A DNA stretch of 64,000 bases from Heterocephalus glaber (GCF_000247695.1 NW_004624748.1:4915315-4979314); one strand, 5' to 3'; positions 1 to 12,325 are shown, numbered from the stretch's first letter. A program made the numbers and translations. The notes: a model not told the origin generated them from the sequence alone.

Positions 1-1994
1 TGTAGAGGAAAGCTATTGATTTTTGTATGTTGACCTTGTATCCAGCTACTTTACTGAATTTGGTTATTAAGTCTAGAAGACTTTTGGTAGAGTTCTTGGG
101 GTCTCCTATATAGAGTGTCATATCATCTGCAAATAATGAAAATTTGACTTCTTCATTTCCTATCGTTATTCCTTTTATTTCTTTCTCTTGTCTAATTGCC
201 ATGGCTAATGTTTCCAAAACTATATTGAACAAGAGTGGTGACAGTGGACATCCTTGTCTTGTTCCTGATTTTAGTGTGAAGGATTTCAGTTTTTGACCAT
301 TTAGTATGATACTGGCTGTTGGTTTTTCATAGATAGCTTTTATCAGATTGAGGTAGAGACCATCGATTCCAATTTTTTGTACAGGTTTTTATCATAAATG
401 TGTGTTCAATTTTGTCAAATGCTTTTATTGCATCTGTGGAGATAATCATATGGTTTTTGACCTTGGCTGTATTGATATAGTGTATTACATTGATTTGTGT
501 ATGTTGAATCATTCCTGCATCCCTGGGATGAATGCCACTTGGTCAGGATGTATGATCTTCTTGATGATCTTCTGCAGTCTCTTTGCCAATATCTTATTAA
601 GGATTTTTGCATCTATGTTCGTTAGTGAGATTGGCCTATAATTCTCTTTTTCGTTTGGGTGTTTCTCTGCTTTGGGGATCAAGGTGATGCTTGGTTCCAG
701 GAATGAATTTGGGAGTATTGCTTCCCTTTCAATTTCATTGAAGAATTTAAACAGTAGTGGCAGTAGTTCCTCTCTAAATGTCTTGTAGAATTCAGCAGTG
801 AAGCCATCAAGACCTGGGCTTTTCTTAGTTGGTAAGTTTTTAATTACATTTTCAATTTCATTGGTTGATATTGGGTTGTTTAGAACATTTAGGTCTTTCG
901 AAGAACCAACTCTTGGCTTCATTTATTTTTTGTATTGTTCTCTTAGTCTCCGTTGCATTGATTTCTGCTCTAATCTTTATAATTTCCTCCCTTGTACGAG
1001 CTTTGGGTTTGTCCTGCTCTTCTTTTTCTAGAAGCTTGACGTTGAGCATCAGGTTGTTTAAGTGGGCTCGCTCTGTTTTCCTAATATAAGTATTCACTCC
1101 TGTGAATTTCCCTCTTAAGGCTGCTTTCATTGTGTCCCATAGATTCTGATATGTTGTATTGTCATTGTCATTTAATTGAAGGAACTGTCTGATTTCTTGA
1201 TTTCCTCTGTGACCCATTGGTTATTCAGAAGTGTGTTGTTCAATTTCCATGTGTTTATGAAGTTTTTGTGGTTTCTTTTGCTATGGATCTCCAATTTCAT
1301 TGCACTATGGTCTGATAGTATACAGGGGATAACTTCAGTTCCTTTGAATTTATTTAAACATGTTTTGTGAGCGAGTATTTGGTCTGTTTGGAGAGTGATC
1401 CGTGTGCAGCTGAAAAGAATGTGTATTCTGATTTTGTGGGGTGGAACACTCTGTAAACATTTGTTAAGTTCATTTGTTCAAGAGTTCAATTAAGTTCTAG
1501 TATTTCATTACTTATTTCTTGTCTAGTTGACCTATCTATTTGTGATAGTGGGCTGTTGAGGTCCCCCACTACAATTGTATTAGTGCATATATGACTTTTC
1601 ATGTCCGTTAGTATTTGTTTTATATAGTTGGGCACACTACTGTTTGGTACGTAGATATTTATGATTGTCATCTCTTCCTCTTGGATTGTTCCCTTTACAA
1701 GGATATAGTATCCTTCTTTGTCTCTCTTAATCAGTGTTGGTTTGAAATCTACATGATCTGCAAAGAAGATAGCTACTCCTGCTTTTTTTCAGTTCCTATC
1801 ACATGGAGTATTGTTTTCCACCCTTTAACTTTCAGTCTGTGAGTTTCATTTTGAGTTAAGTGTGTTTCTTGTATGCAGCATATTGTTGGATCTTGCTTCT
1901 TGACCCATTCTGCCAGTCTGTTTCTTTTGATTGGTGAATTGAGACCATTAACATTGATGGTTATAACTGATACATGTTGAGTTATCATTGTCAT
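1..1994 (-). pseudogene. L1 ORF2 remnant (endonuclease-reverse transcriptase), frameshifted
   Basis: The start is near 1994 with ITINVNGLNSPIKRNRLAEW, followed by CCIQETHL, the opening of the AP-type endonuclease. VVGDLNSPLSQID (about 1600-1550) is the endonuclease GDxN region. Further left are the RT segments [12 protein letters not shown] and [20 protein letters not shown] (922-509) and the catalytic FADD motif, readable around 120-140. The segments sit in different frames (1994-1773, 1671-1486, 1217-858, 922-509), so the gene is broken several times. The C-terminal part is off the window. Confidence 0.92.
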
Positions 1995-2030
1995 GGCTTT
2001 TTCGTTTTGTTGTATTCTCCCCCTTTACAT

Positions 2031-2995
2031 TTAATTTCTTGTCGCGCCCAGTGGGTTCATTCTGCTTTGCTTCCTGGGGTTGTGATCCACATTGTCTTTT
2101 CCTAGGATATGATTTATGATTTTTTGGAGTGCTGGTTTGGTATTCATGAAGTTCCTCAGGTGCCCTTTGTCATGAAAGTATCTTATTTCTCTATCAATTT
2201 TGCAAGATAGTTTTGCAGGGTACATCAATCTGGATTGGAAGCTGTTTTCCTTTAGGGCTTGGAATATGTCACTCCAAGCTCTTCTTGCCTTGAGGGTTTA
2301 TATTGAGGAACCTGCTGTGATTCTGATGGGTTTTCCTTTGTATGTGGTTTGTTTCTTTTCTCTTAAATGCTTGTAGAGCTTTGTTCTTCTATTTGGTTTT
2401 TGGAATTTTAACAATTATATCCCTATGTGTAGATTTTTTTTGATCAAGGGTAGTTGGAGTCCTATATGCCTCACTTATCTGTGTGTCAAGTTCTTTTCCC
2501 CTGCTTGGCAAGTTTTCTGCCATCACTTCTGTGAACAGTTTTTTTATGTCATCTGCACTCTCCTGTTTCTTCATTGACTCTAATCAGTCTTATGTTATTC
2601 TTGTTTGCATCATCTAGCAGCTGCTGGATTGATTTCTCATGGTCCCTTATAATTTTAAAGCAATTTTTCTTTTCCTAATCACTAATTGCAATCTTATCTT
2701 CTATATCTGAAATTCTGCCCTCACATTGGCTCATTCTGCTATGTAGACTTTCACTGGAGTTTTTGATGATCTGGAAATCTATTTGCATCTGTTTTATGGA
2801 TTCCATTTGTTTCTTATGTTGGGATTCCATCATGTTCCTCAGCTCCTCTCTAGTTTTATTAATCATGTCTTGCACTACGAGTACAATCTCTGCTGTTATC
2901 TGAGAAATTATTTCTGATTTCATTTTTTTCCAGATCCTCTTTTGTTGCCAGTTCAGGAAGTCCAGGTGGTTAAGTATCAGAGTGTTCCATCTCAT
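2031..2995 (-). pseudogene. L1 ORF1 remnant (RNA-binding chaperone), frameshifted
   Basis: About 965 bp, close to the size expected of L1 ORF1. Its N-terminal part (2995-2675) is rich in K, E, Q and reads like the ORF1 coiled coil (LHSRMSQCEGRISDIEDKI). The C-terminal part (2228-2031) includes ALQKIINHILGKDNVDHNPR and ends just before ORF2. The three readable segments lie in three different frames, so the protein is not made intact. Confidence 0.85.
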
Positions 2996-3659
2996 TTCCC
3001 TTTGGGGTTGCTGTAGGTGATCTGGAAGTTTGGTTTTGAGACTTGTTTAGGTGCCTTCTCATTTTGATGGGGGCTGGGGGGGTGCTATTGGCACCCGGAA
3101 GCCCCTACCTCTGGACTGGCAGTGAAGACTTTTAATGGTAGTTTGGCTTTATTAACAGTACAGCAAATAAAGTCACCATTTGTTCTTGATTACCATTAGA
3201 ACATGAAATGAACAAGTACAGCAGCCAAGTAGGTGTCATGTAAACATTATGGTACATTTTATTCACTTATTTACCTATTCACTCTTAAAGGTTTGTTACT
3301 TATTGATTGTTTAAAATTTTTTTTAAATTACAGTGTTTATCAACTGCCACCTTGATAACTCAGCTCCAAGTGTACAATTATAGTATTAATAGAACAAAAA
3401 TTTCATGTTGGTAATTATATATCATAAAATTTATCTTTGTGGCAAAATAATTTAGGAAGGGTTTTAAATAATTGAGTACTTTCCAGTAGAATAGTGAGCA
3501 TTTTTATAGAGGTAATAACACAAATGTTCAACTTGGTGAGTTTGACAATTACTCTTTTTAATCACTGTTAAAATCAAGATGTTTATTATTTTTGTCTCTC
3601 CAAAATATTCCTGCATGTCCCTTTGCAGTAACTTTCTCTTCCTTACAGTCATAGGCAAA

Positions 3660-4170
3660 TACTAATCTTCTTGTCATTATAGATTAGTTTGCCTTTTACA
3701 GAATTTTTAAGAAATGTTATAGCATATACTTCATTATGTCTGGCATTTTTTGCTTAATATAACATTATGTTACTGTTTTGTGTACTTGAAGTTCATTCTT
3801 TTAATCCCTACTCATACTTCATTGTGAATATACTACAGTTTTTTAATCTATCTTCTATTGTTGAACATTTGAGTTGTTTCCAGTGTGTCAGTTGTGAGTA
3901 AATCTATTGTGATTGTTTGTTTACAGGTCTTTGTGTTGTTTTTCTGCAGCATAAATACTGAGGAGTAGAATGCCTAGGTCATTTGGTGTGTGTTAAATTT
4001 TATAAGAAACTTTGCAATTGTTTTCCAAAGTGATTGTACTATTTTGCTTTCCCACCATGTGAACACTAGTTGTTTTACATCCTCACCAATAGTTGGTTTT
4101 GGCAGTCTTTTAATTTTTGTCATTTTTAGTGAGTGTAATAGAATCTTATTATGGTTTTAAATTTGCTTTT
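3660..4170 (-). mobile_element. Old L1 (L1M-type) 3'-region relic
   Basis: It contains the recognisable antisense L1M pattern: the ttgaacatttgagttgtttcc region, then ttttccaaagtgattgtac and cccaccatgtgaacactag, then a later part resembling cctcaccaatagttgg. Diverged and without open frames. It is followed by (TTTG)n and an antisense B1. Confidence 0.7.
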
Positions 4171-4345
4171 TTGTTTGTTTGTTTGTTTGTTTAGTTTTTT
4201 GAGACAGGGTCTTGCTGTGTAGTTTAGGCTGCCCCAAATTCACTATGTAGCCCTGGCTGGCTGGTCTCAAATTCATGACAAGCCTTTTGCCTCAGCAGCC
4301 TGAGTTCTGGGATTATAGGCATGCAGCACCACACCCAGCTCTAAA
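4166..4345 (-). mobile_element. B1 SINE, antisense, with (TTTG)n
   Basis: A (TTTG)n run is followed by ttttgagacagggtcttgct, an internal repeated segment (tcactatgtagccctggctg) and ctgggattataggcatgcag, ending in cacacccagct. This is the reverse complement of a B1 with its A-rich tail replaced by a tetranucleotide repeat. Confidence 0.9.
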
Positions 4346-4389
4346 TTTCTATTCTTTTTATGATTAAGGATGTCTGGCATTTTTAAAAA

Positions 4390-5010
4390 AATGCTAAGTA
4401 TAGGCCAGTTATATATCTTTTTAGAAAACATTTTGCCTAAAATTTAGGTTATTACTGCTTAATTATAAAATCATAAAAGTTGTTAAAAAATATAATCTAG
4501 ATACAAATTCTTCATCATATACATATATTGTGAATATTTTCTCCCAGTCTGTCTTTTTATTTTCTTAACAGCATCCTTTAAAGAGCAAAAGTTTTTTCAC
4601 TTTCAAAGTACATTTTACCAATTTTGCTTTTATGGTTCATATTTTCTGTGTTCTAAGAAATATTAATTACCCCAAAGTTTCTGTTATGCAAATATTTTTC
4701 TCCTATGTTTCCTTCTAGAATTTGTTCTTTTCACCTTTTACGTTTAGCTCTATGATTCATTTTAAATTAATATTTGTATATACTGTAAGATAAGGCTTGG
4801 TGTTCATCCAGCACCTACTGAATGACCTTAGCACTTTTTTTGAAAATCAGTTTAATCATTTATGTGTGGCTCTATTTCTGAACCTTATTCAGTCTTACTT
4901 ATCCATATGCCTATCCTTATGGCGTTACCACATTGTCTTTTTGCTTTAGCTTTATAGTGAGTCTTGAAATCAGCTTATATAAATCCTCTAATTTTGTTCC
5001 TCCTTTTCAG
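4390..5010. repeat. Old L1-like AT-rich relic
   Basis: AT-rich sequence with weak resemblance to ancient L1 3' regions (ttaagtatatattgtgaatattttctccc-type wording, aaggcttggtgttcatccag). No open frame. Assignment to a family is uncertain. Confidence 0.4.
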
Positions 5011-5074
5011 GTTGGTTTGACTATGTATCAGACATCTGTAAAACACGCCACCCAACAACAACAAAATATTCTTC

Positions 5075-5277
5075 CTTTTCTTTTGTGGGTGTGTGTTCTG
5101 GGAATTGAATCTAGGGCCTTCACATTGAATCTGGGCCATCCCCAGTCCTTTTCATTGTTTTAGTTTTGAGACAACATCTTCCTCAGTTGCTCAGACTGGG
5201 TTTAGGCTTAAAATCTTCCTGCCTCAGCCTCTAAGAGTGCTGGGATTACAGGCATATACTAGCACAACTAGCTAGCA
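5075..5277 (-). mobile_element. B4-type SINE (ID+B1 fusion), antisense
   Basis: An ID-like half (tctgggaattgaatctaggg, ccatccccagtcc) joins a B1-like half (tttgagacaacatcttcctc, tgctgggattacaggcatat). The ID-then-B1 order on the + strand is that of an antisense B4. Confidence 0.8.
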
Positions 5278-5329
5278 TATATATCCTTTTAAGTCAGCAT
5301 GGAACATTCTGCAGGATGTTTGTAACAAA

Positions 5330-5800
5330 ATGGAACATTCTGTGTAATGCCATTAAAAAAAACTCAACAAATTAAAAACATATAAAAATTGCACTATGTT
5401 CTCTGATGACAGTGAAATGAAATTAGAAGTCAGTAACAGAAATTTAGCAGTCTTATAAATAATGTGGAAACTAACCAACATACTCCTAAATTAATCAATG
5501 AGTAAATGAATAACAGTAGATATCAGAAAACACTTTGAGATGAATATAAATGAAAACATATCAGCATTTATTGGAAGCACCTAAGGCAATGTTCAGGAAA
5601 ATGTATAGCTGTAACTACCTAAATTAAAAAGAAGAATGTCTGCAAATCTGTAACTGTCCACTTTAGAAGTTAGAAAGAGAAGCAAAAACTAAACTTAAAG
5701 CAAGCAGAAGGAAGGCAATAAAGATTAGAAAGGAAGTAAATGAAATAGGGAATAGAAAGCAATAGAGAAAAATCATTGAGGTTAAACACTTAGTGGATAG
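5330..5800 (+). mobile_element. L1 ORF2 relic, sense
   Basis: It resembles the central part of L1 ORF2: aatgaaaacatatcagcatt and gttcaggaaaatgtatagct are degraded forms of the known segments. Stops occur in all frames; the copy is old and dead. Confidence 0.6.
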
Positions 5801-6284
5801 GAGAAGTAATAGCATTTAAATTTGGAAATTCTGATTACAACCTGTATACACAAAAGGGAAACAAACATCGATGACTACCTACTTTATAACACAGATGGTG
5901 CAAGGTGGCTGTTCATATTTCTCACTTAATTCTCAAAGAGTATGAGTGAAATGTTATTTATTGATAGGGTAAAAACAGTAGATAAAGCAAGATCAGTGAG
6001 AAAAGTGATGAGCTCAATTTTGAGTATCATAAGGAACTTGTTCAGATTTCTGGAGAGTGTTCAAAGAGGCACTTTAGCACAGGAGAAAAAGATCTGGGCT
6101 TAAAATGATAAGCTGCTTAAATCCCCAAGGTTGTAGGACTTACTTGGAGAATAAGCCAAGATCTGTTTACTTAAAAACGCAGCAGTTTATTTAAAGAAAG
6201 CTACATTTGAAGGAGTGATTTAAGTCTGATACGGAATTTTTTTGTCCACATTAGTAAACCTGTAGAGACAAAAAAATAGATTAT

Positions 6285-6495
6285 TTGTTGCATGAGACTG
6301 AGGTGGAGGATAGGTAGAATGGAGAGTGACTGCTAAAGTATACAAGATCTTTTTATGTAATGATGAAAATGTTTTACAATTGGTTGTGATGGTAGTTATA
6401 CCAACTCAGTGAATATACTAAAAATCATTGAATTGTACACTTTATATAGGTGAATTTATGGTGAGTTATATCTCAGCAGTTCTAACAAAAAAACT
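6285..6495 (+). mobile_element. L1M-type 3' end, sense
   Basis: It contains the typical ancient L1 3' tail: gatgaaaatgttttacaatt, then gaatatactaaaaatcattg, attgtacactttatataggt and tatatctcagcagttctaac. Diverged. Confidence 0.75.
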
Positions 6496-7017
6496 GCTTT
6501 TCATATTTTGATGTATTAATCGTATCCAAGAGTATATACAAGTTAGCCAAATAATATACAGTACCATTTCAACACGAGGTAGATACAAGTATTTCCATAT
6601 ATTTAAAGATAAACTAGATCTTTCATAATAATACATGTATTTTGCTTATAATCTGACTGGAAAGTTATATATCACTGCACATTTCAGAATTCATCAGAAA
6701 ACATCTAGATGGTACAAGTATTAGGGTAATTGAAGCATATATTGATTTGGAGGGTGAATAGATGTGTGGGCCTCTGGGTTATAGGCTAAATCAAGAAAAA
6801 AACAAGATGGTTAGGTAGAGGAGAAAAACCAAAGAGGAAAAAAAAGCAGAAGTATGATATGGAGGTTGGAGAGATGAAAATGTACAGGTGGTTTGAACAG
6901 AGTTCTGCAGAGGTGTAACCTAGATAGGGATTGTGTTCTATGAGTAGAAGGTTGTTGATCTTGCCAAGAACAATATCAGTAGAATTTTTGGATGGAAAGA
7001 GCTAAATGAGTGGAAAT

Positions 7018-7175
7018 CACCAGGCATGGTGGCACATGCCTGTGTAATCCTAACACTTGGGAGGCTGAGGCAGGAGGATTGCAGTGAGTTCGAGGCCAGC
7101 CTGGGCTACATAGCAAGTTCAAGGCCCGCCTGAACTACATAGTGAGACTGTCTCAAACAAAACAAAACAAAGAAT
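7018..7175 (+). mobile_element. B1 SINE with internal duplication, sense
   Basis: It starts ccaggcatggtggcacatgc, has the A/B-box region gaggctgaggcaggaggatt, then two related gttcgaggccagcctgggc / gttcaaggcccgcctgaac units, and ends gagactgtctcaaac with an A-rich tail. Confidence 0.92.
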
Positions 7176-8496
7176 TGAAGTCAAAACAATGTTGACTACT
7201 TTTTAAAGAATATTGGCTGAAGAGGACAATAGTGAGAAGAAAATGTAGATTGAGGATTTTTTTTTAAATGAAAAACACAAGTATATTCACAATAATGGAA
7301 AATAAAGGATAAAAGGTAGGGGACAGTTGATGAGGATATTAGAGTCAGAGCACAGATAGCCACTCCCCTCTTGGAGTATCATTTTGATAGGATGAAAGGA
7401 TGTTTGAGGATGCAAGTTATTGGGAGTAAGATCGGGGAAGAAATTTGGATGTGCCTGATGGAAGTTGCGGTAGTTACTACTGTCTATTGGTTTCTCTTTT
7501 CTCAGTAGGAGGCCTGATCTGCTGAAAAGGAGAGAGATATGGAAAAGGAGGCTTGAGAACTGTAGCTTTTTTGTGTATATCTAACCAAGGAAGCTTGGAA
7601 AGATTTCCAAATAGCAAACATTGAGAATGTAATTGAGGTTAGAGACCTAGAATTTGTAATACCCATAATTGAAGTTAAGCAATTCGTTTTTCTGTTGAAG
7701 CATTTTTAGAGTGAGAATTTAAACAACCTAGGATTAACTTTTTGCCAAGATAACCATATAGAAGCAGAAGGGCAGAGGTGTTGAAGTATGAGGACTATTA
7801 AGAAGGAAGCAAAACCAGGAAGGGCTTCGTAGATTGGGAGAAAGTCAAGGATCTAAGGGATTAAAGTAATTTTTGTGGGCCTAGGTCAATTGTGAAATTG
7901 CCAGTTAACAGGAAATTGTTCAGTGCCTTAAATTGGATCTGTGGAAGTTCTCACGAGTTTTTGTTGCTAGAGATAGGGATACCCCAAATTAGAGAACTGT
8001 GTACAGCAATGTCCTCATAGAAAAACCTGCCCATTTCATGTAAAATGTTGAGCATTTTATAGCTTTTGAATGCAATGTGAAACATCCAAAATTCATCCTA
8101 GTTGGAATGATGCATCACTAGCTGTTTTTTGATGAAAGGATTATCACAGAATTGAGTCATAGTGAAATTAAAACTTAGAGGGGGAAAAAAAGCTCATCCG
8201 TCTGTGCCTGGCCAGCTTCTTGAACTGGACTGTTTGAAGAGTTATTGATGACACCAATATTGATGAAGGATGTTGTTAAGATTTGAATTGGAAAGGAAAC
8301 TGACCCACTTGACAGTCTTCTTCAGTGAACACCAGGGAGATGGTGATGGGAGAATTAGAATGGGCACAAGATGATATGGTTAGATGGCATAAGTCTTGTC
8401 TACAACTGGGGAGAAGCAATATAGAGGTAGATGAAACATTAATCCTGACACAGGTAGAATATGAGAGTATGAGTTGTGTCCATTAACGATGATGAA

Positions 8497-8622
8497 TGAA
8501 GCTGGGCACAGTGGCATCCCCTGGTGATCTTGGCTACTTGGGAAGCTAAGGCAGGAGGATCCGAAGTTCGAGGCCAGCCTGGGCAACTTTAACAAGACCC
8601 TCTTTCAAAATAAAAAAGGCTG
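8497..8622 (+). mobile_element. B1-like SINE, sense
   Basis: It reads aagctgggcacagtggcatc through gaggccagcctgggcaac to accctctttcaaaataaaaa. A single-unit B1, diverged. Confidence 0.85.
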
Positions 8623-8634
8623 GTATTTTAGGTA

Positions 8635-8982
8635 ATTTCCTTGTTGGTGAGACAAAATACCTGAGACCTGCAACCTTAAAGTAGGAGGGTCTTATTTTGA
8701 CTCCCGTAGTAGAAATTTGGGTCCTTGCATGCTTGTCTGGCTCCAGGCAAAAGTGGCATGATGAAAGAGTCTGGCAGAGGAAAGCTGCTCATCTTGTGGC
8801 AGCCAAGACGTAAAGAATGAAGGTAGAATCTGGGAAAGGAGATAGACCCTTCCAGGTCATGTCCCCTGTGACCCACCTCTTCCCACCAGACCTCACCCCC
8901 CATAATCCATTCACCTTCCAAAAGCCCTGCCTATGAGCTCCTGAGGCTTCTTGGGGGATGTCTAGATATAAACTGTAACAGC
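8635..8982 (-). mobile_element. MaLR-type LTR, antisense
   Basis: It opens with gtgagacaaaatacctgaga and includes ccttccaaaagccctgccta and gatatctaga-type wording, ending in tagatataaactgtaaca, the reverse complement of a MaLR (MLT/MST/ORR1-like) LTR. Solo LTR, no coding sequence. Confidence 0.7.
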
Positions 8983-9048
8983 TGGGGTTGTAGCTCATCA
9001 GTAGAACACCTTCTGGGTTCAATTTTCAGTACTGCAACAAACAAAACC
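8983..9048 (+). mobile_element. ID SINE, old, sense
   Basis: It reads agctggggttgtagctcatc and ttctgggttcaattttcagt with a CAAA-rich tail. Internally shortened. Confidence 0.7.
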
Positions 9049-9524
9049 CACAGTATCATTTGTCTCAGGCATCCTCTGAAGTATTGTCTGGCTTCATTTT
9101 CTGGATAAAAAGAGGTAGAGAGGCCAGTAAGATTCCCAGAATATCATAAAGTTTGTATATGGGAAAATAAGAATTCAAACTCAGGGTGACTCCAGGGCAA
9201 ATGTTTCTATTTTGTTGTGTAAAGTAATAGTGCACTAACGTAATTTGTCTAATATATACCTATTCAAGGCATGTGGAATAATTTACATTGTTTATAATTA
9301 TCTTTGAGGAAAGTTATTCAGTAGGATTTTGATGCTTTCTAATGTGATGGTGATTGTTTTGGTATATATTTTGTTTAAGTGTTAACCTAGCAATGGTTTT
9401 GTTAGTGTGTGGTTCCTGGCCTTAGCATCAACATCTTTGCCTCAGAGCTGTTGCTCAAAAAACCCTGATAATGAAGCCCAACTCTGTATTTTGATAAGTG
9501 GTATTACTCTGCTACAGACTAAAG

Positions 9525-10076
9525 CATGGGTGTCCAACCTTTATGGCTTGCCAGAGCTGCATTGAGTGAAGAGGCATTGTCTTGGGCTGCATAGAAAATA
9601 TAGGATATAGTTAATGTATATAAATAACAAAACTTCCTTTTATAATATTTCTAGTATTAGCGATGTTGTATATGTAATTCTAATAATATCATGAGCAAAA
9701 AACTTTTTGGTACATTTCAGTGCTTCCTATACCATAGCTTATTGAATTATTTTATAAAATAACACAAACTCAAGTTTTGATAATTTAAGAAAACAACATG
9801 TTGCTTTAATAACACACAGGTACATGTAACATCTGAGAAGCAGAGGTTTCCATTCTTCTGACTGTGTGGTGGGTGGAGTGGATGGAGTTAGTATTTGCAT
9901 TGTGCCCACCCTTACACAGTGATCCTTCATCACCTGAGAAGTGTATGTATGAGTGCCAGTCGAGTTATGAAAAATACCACTAAAAATGACACAATAATGT
10001 TTTAAGTTTATGATCTTATGGGGCCAGGCTACTACCTGTCTTAGGTCGCATGTGTATTGTGGGTTGGACATGCCTG
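9525..10076. mobile_element. hAT-type DNA transposon, non-autonomous
   Basis: The ends are inverted: catgggtgtccaacc at the left and ggttggacatgcctg at the right. The flanks are 8-bp duplications, gactaaag (9517-9524) and ggctaaag (10077-10084), matching at 7 of 8 positions, as expected for hAT insertion. The interior (leaning to gccagagctgcattgagtga, tcttgggctgcatagaaaat) has no transposase frame. Confidence 0.85.
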
Positions 10077-11426
10077 GGCTAAAGTGAAAATCTCTAACTC
10101 AAAGCAAGTATAATACTGTTTGGGAAGATGAATGAGAGTATGAAACAGATACTGAAGAGGTGTTGAGGTTGTTGTTTTTTTTTAGATTACACTCTGAGTT
10201 GAACTCTGATGGAGAATTATTACTATTAGCTTGTCTTTATGTGGCTTCAGTTTGGTATATTGATGCTAGAGGGCACAAATGAGATGGGAGCCAAATGTCA
10301 GTGGGTCACAACTGTTATTAACACAAAATGTAATGGCAGTGCATTAAGGGGTTTTTTTTTGGCCTTTAAACAGTATTAAAAATACGTAATTTTACACACA
10401 AAATAGGTAACATGGATAACAAATTTGGAAGCAGTAATATTCATGAATCCAGTATCCAATTTAAAAACTAGAAATTATGGACCAGGAATCTAGTTTCTTT
10501 TTTATTTTTTTTCCATCATGGAAAATTAGTTGGCCTAGAATCATTTACTAAATAGTCCTTTTCATAATACCAACTCTGTCATGTCAAGTTTCTATATGTT
10601 TTTGTTTGAGGGTTCTTATTGGTAAACTTATTTTCCACTTTAATCTGTTTGTTATATATCCATAAAAGAGATTTCTTTTTTACAGCTAAATATAATTAAC
10701 AGTAGTAACTTAAGATCTGCTTACTGTAATTAATTGATAGATCTCTTAATCTATAGGTTTCCTCTTCATTTCTCAAACTGCCTTTTTCCGTGTGTGTGTG
10801 TGTGTTGCTTTTTGTTATTATTAGAGAAATGGAGTTGTTTCTCTCTGTTCTCTGTTTACTGTAAATTGGTTGTTGGATATAGAAAGCTTAATCTGTTGAT
10901 TTATTGAGATATAAGTCACATACCATATAGTTAATTCTCTTAAAGGATACAATCCAGTGGATTTTAGTATATTCATAGAGTTGTGGAACTATCACCACAA
11001 TTTTAGAATATTTCACCACTACAAAAAGAAACCTTATGTCCTTCAGCAGTCACACCCCACACCCCACCCCTCCTCCTTTACTACATACATCTAAGAAGTC
11101 TTTCTGTATGTATAGACTTTGGACCTTCATAGAAATGAAAGTATTTAATGTACTGTATGGTCTCTTGGGACTGGCTTCTTTTACACATTCTTGCATTTTA
11201 CTAGTTATGTATGAGTACTTCATTTCTTTTTATTACTGTTTTACTGCATGGATATTTTACATTATTAATTGTTCATCAGTTGATGGACATTTGGGTTTTC
11301 ACCCTTTTGCTATTGTGAATACTGCCACTATAAACACTTGTATATAAATTTTTGTGCAGACACAGATTTTCATATCTCTTGAATGTATACCAGGGGTAGA
11401 ATTGCTGGATCATATGGTGGGTCAGC

Positions 11427-11837
11427 TTTCCATCTCTGACAAAATATTTGAGAGAAAAACAACTGAAAAAGGAAAAGTTCATTGTGGTTCACAGTTTCAG
11501 AGGTTTTAGTCCATGGTTGGTTGGCTTTGTTTTCTAGGCTTGCAGTGAAATGGAACTTCATGGTTGAAGGGCATGGTGGAACAAAATTGTTCATCTTATG
11601 GTGGGCACAAAGTGGGGGTGGCAAGATAAAGTTCCATGCTCATACTCCATCACCCTTTCCCTACAACTAGGGAAATCTCTTGTTTCCATCACCTCCCAAT
11701 TATGCCTTCAAATTATGAGTCTGTCAGTGGATTAATCCACTAATGAAGTTAGAGCTGTAACGATCCAGTCACCTTCCAAAAGCCCACCTCTGTGTATAGG
11801 AACCTTTTGGGGAGCATTTTAGATCCAAACCATAACA
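11427..11837 (-). mobile_element. MaLR-type LTR, antisense, inside L1M
   Basis: It includes tctgacaaaatatttgagag, ggttcacagtttcagaggtt, tccagtcaccttccaaaagc and ends gatccaaaccataaca. The flanking 5-mers tatgg and taagg match at 4 of 5 positions, in line with an LTR target duplication. Confidence 0.75.
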
Positions 11838-11984
11838 TAAGGTAATTAAATGTTCAATCTTTGAGGAATTGCCAAACTATTTTCCTGAAGTGCTACACCA
11901 GTCCCACCAGTAATATCTTGAGAGTTTCAACTTTACTTTTCTACGTCCTTTTTGAAATTTATTTATTAATTGTCTGTCTGTCTG

Positions 11985-12057
11985 TCTGGTAATGCTGGGG
12001 GTGGAACCCAGGGCCTTTCCCATGCTAAGCATAGGCTCTACCTCTGGGCCCAGTCCT
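11985..12057 (-). mobile_element. ID SINE, old, antisense
   Basis: It reads gtaatgctgggggtggaacc, cagggcctttcccatgctaa and ctctacctctgggcccagtc, after a (GTCT)n run that replaces the tail. Confidence 0.75.
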
Positions 12058-12273
12058 ATTAGTTTTAGCCATACTAGTAAAGGTCTCATGGATTTGATGT
12101 ACATTTCTTTAAAATGTTTACTGGCCATTTATTTATCTTTGGGAAACTTATCTTATTTAGGTTCTTTGGCCAGGTTTTAATGGTGTTACTTACCTTTTTA
12201 TTAATAGTCATAAGGGTCCATTATAAAGTATATGATACTGAATTCTTTTCACCTTTTCTGTGGATTGGCTTGC

Positions 12274-12325
12274 TTTTGATTGTCTTGGGTACTATTTACT
12301 TTTGATTGTCTTGGGTACTATATAC
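12274..12325. repeat. Tandem duplication of a 26-bp unit
   Basis: Two adjacent copies of a unit beginning ttttgattgtcttgggtact (12274-12299 and 12300-12325), differing at one base near the end. Confidence 0.9.

Larger units (their letters stand above)
1..3130 (-). mobile_element. L1 (LINE-1) retrotransposon, minus strand, cut by the left window edge
   Basis: Read on the minus strand it gives, in order, an ORF1 remnant (about 2995-2031), a spacer of some 36 bp and ORF2 (1994 leftwards). The 5' end lies near 3100-3130, where a G-rich segment (gggggctgggggg) ends the element-like sequence. The 3' end is outside the window. Both reading frames are interrupted by frameshifts, so the copy looks inactive. 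Confidence 0.93.
10885..12300 (-). mobile_element. L1M-type 3' region, minus strand, split by an LTR and an ID
   Basis: Left part 10885-11426 ends at aattgctggatcatatgg. The right part resumes at 11838 with the expected next segment (tgaggaattgccaaactatt, ccagtcccaccagtaatatc) and runs to about 12300. The gap is filled by an antisense MaLR LTR, and an old ID sits in the right part. The L1 must predate both. Confidence 0.75.

Noticed and set aside
1..3130. An intact, active L1
   Set aside because: ORF1 and ORF2 remnants are each spread over several frames, and the 3' end is outside the window.
9739..10071. 110-residue minus-strand open frame
   Set aside because: It lies wholly inside the non-autonomous hAT element and has no transposase motif.
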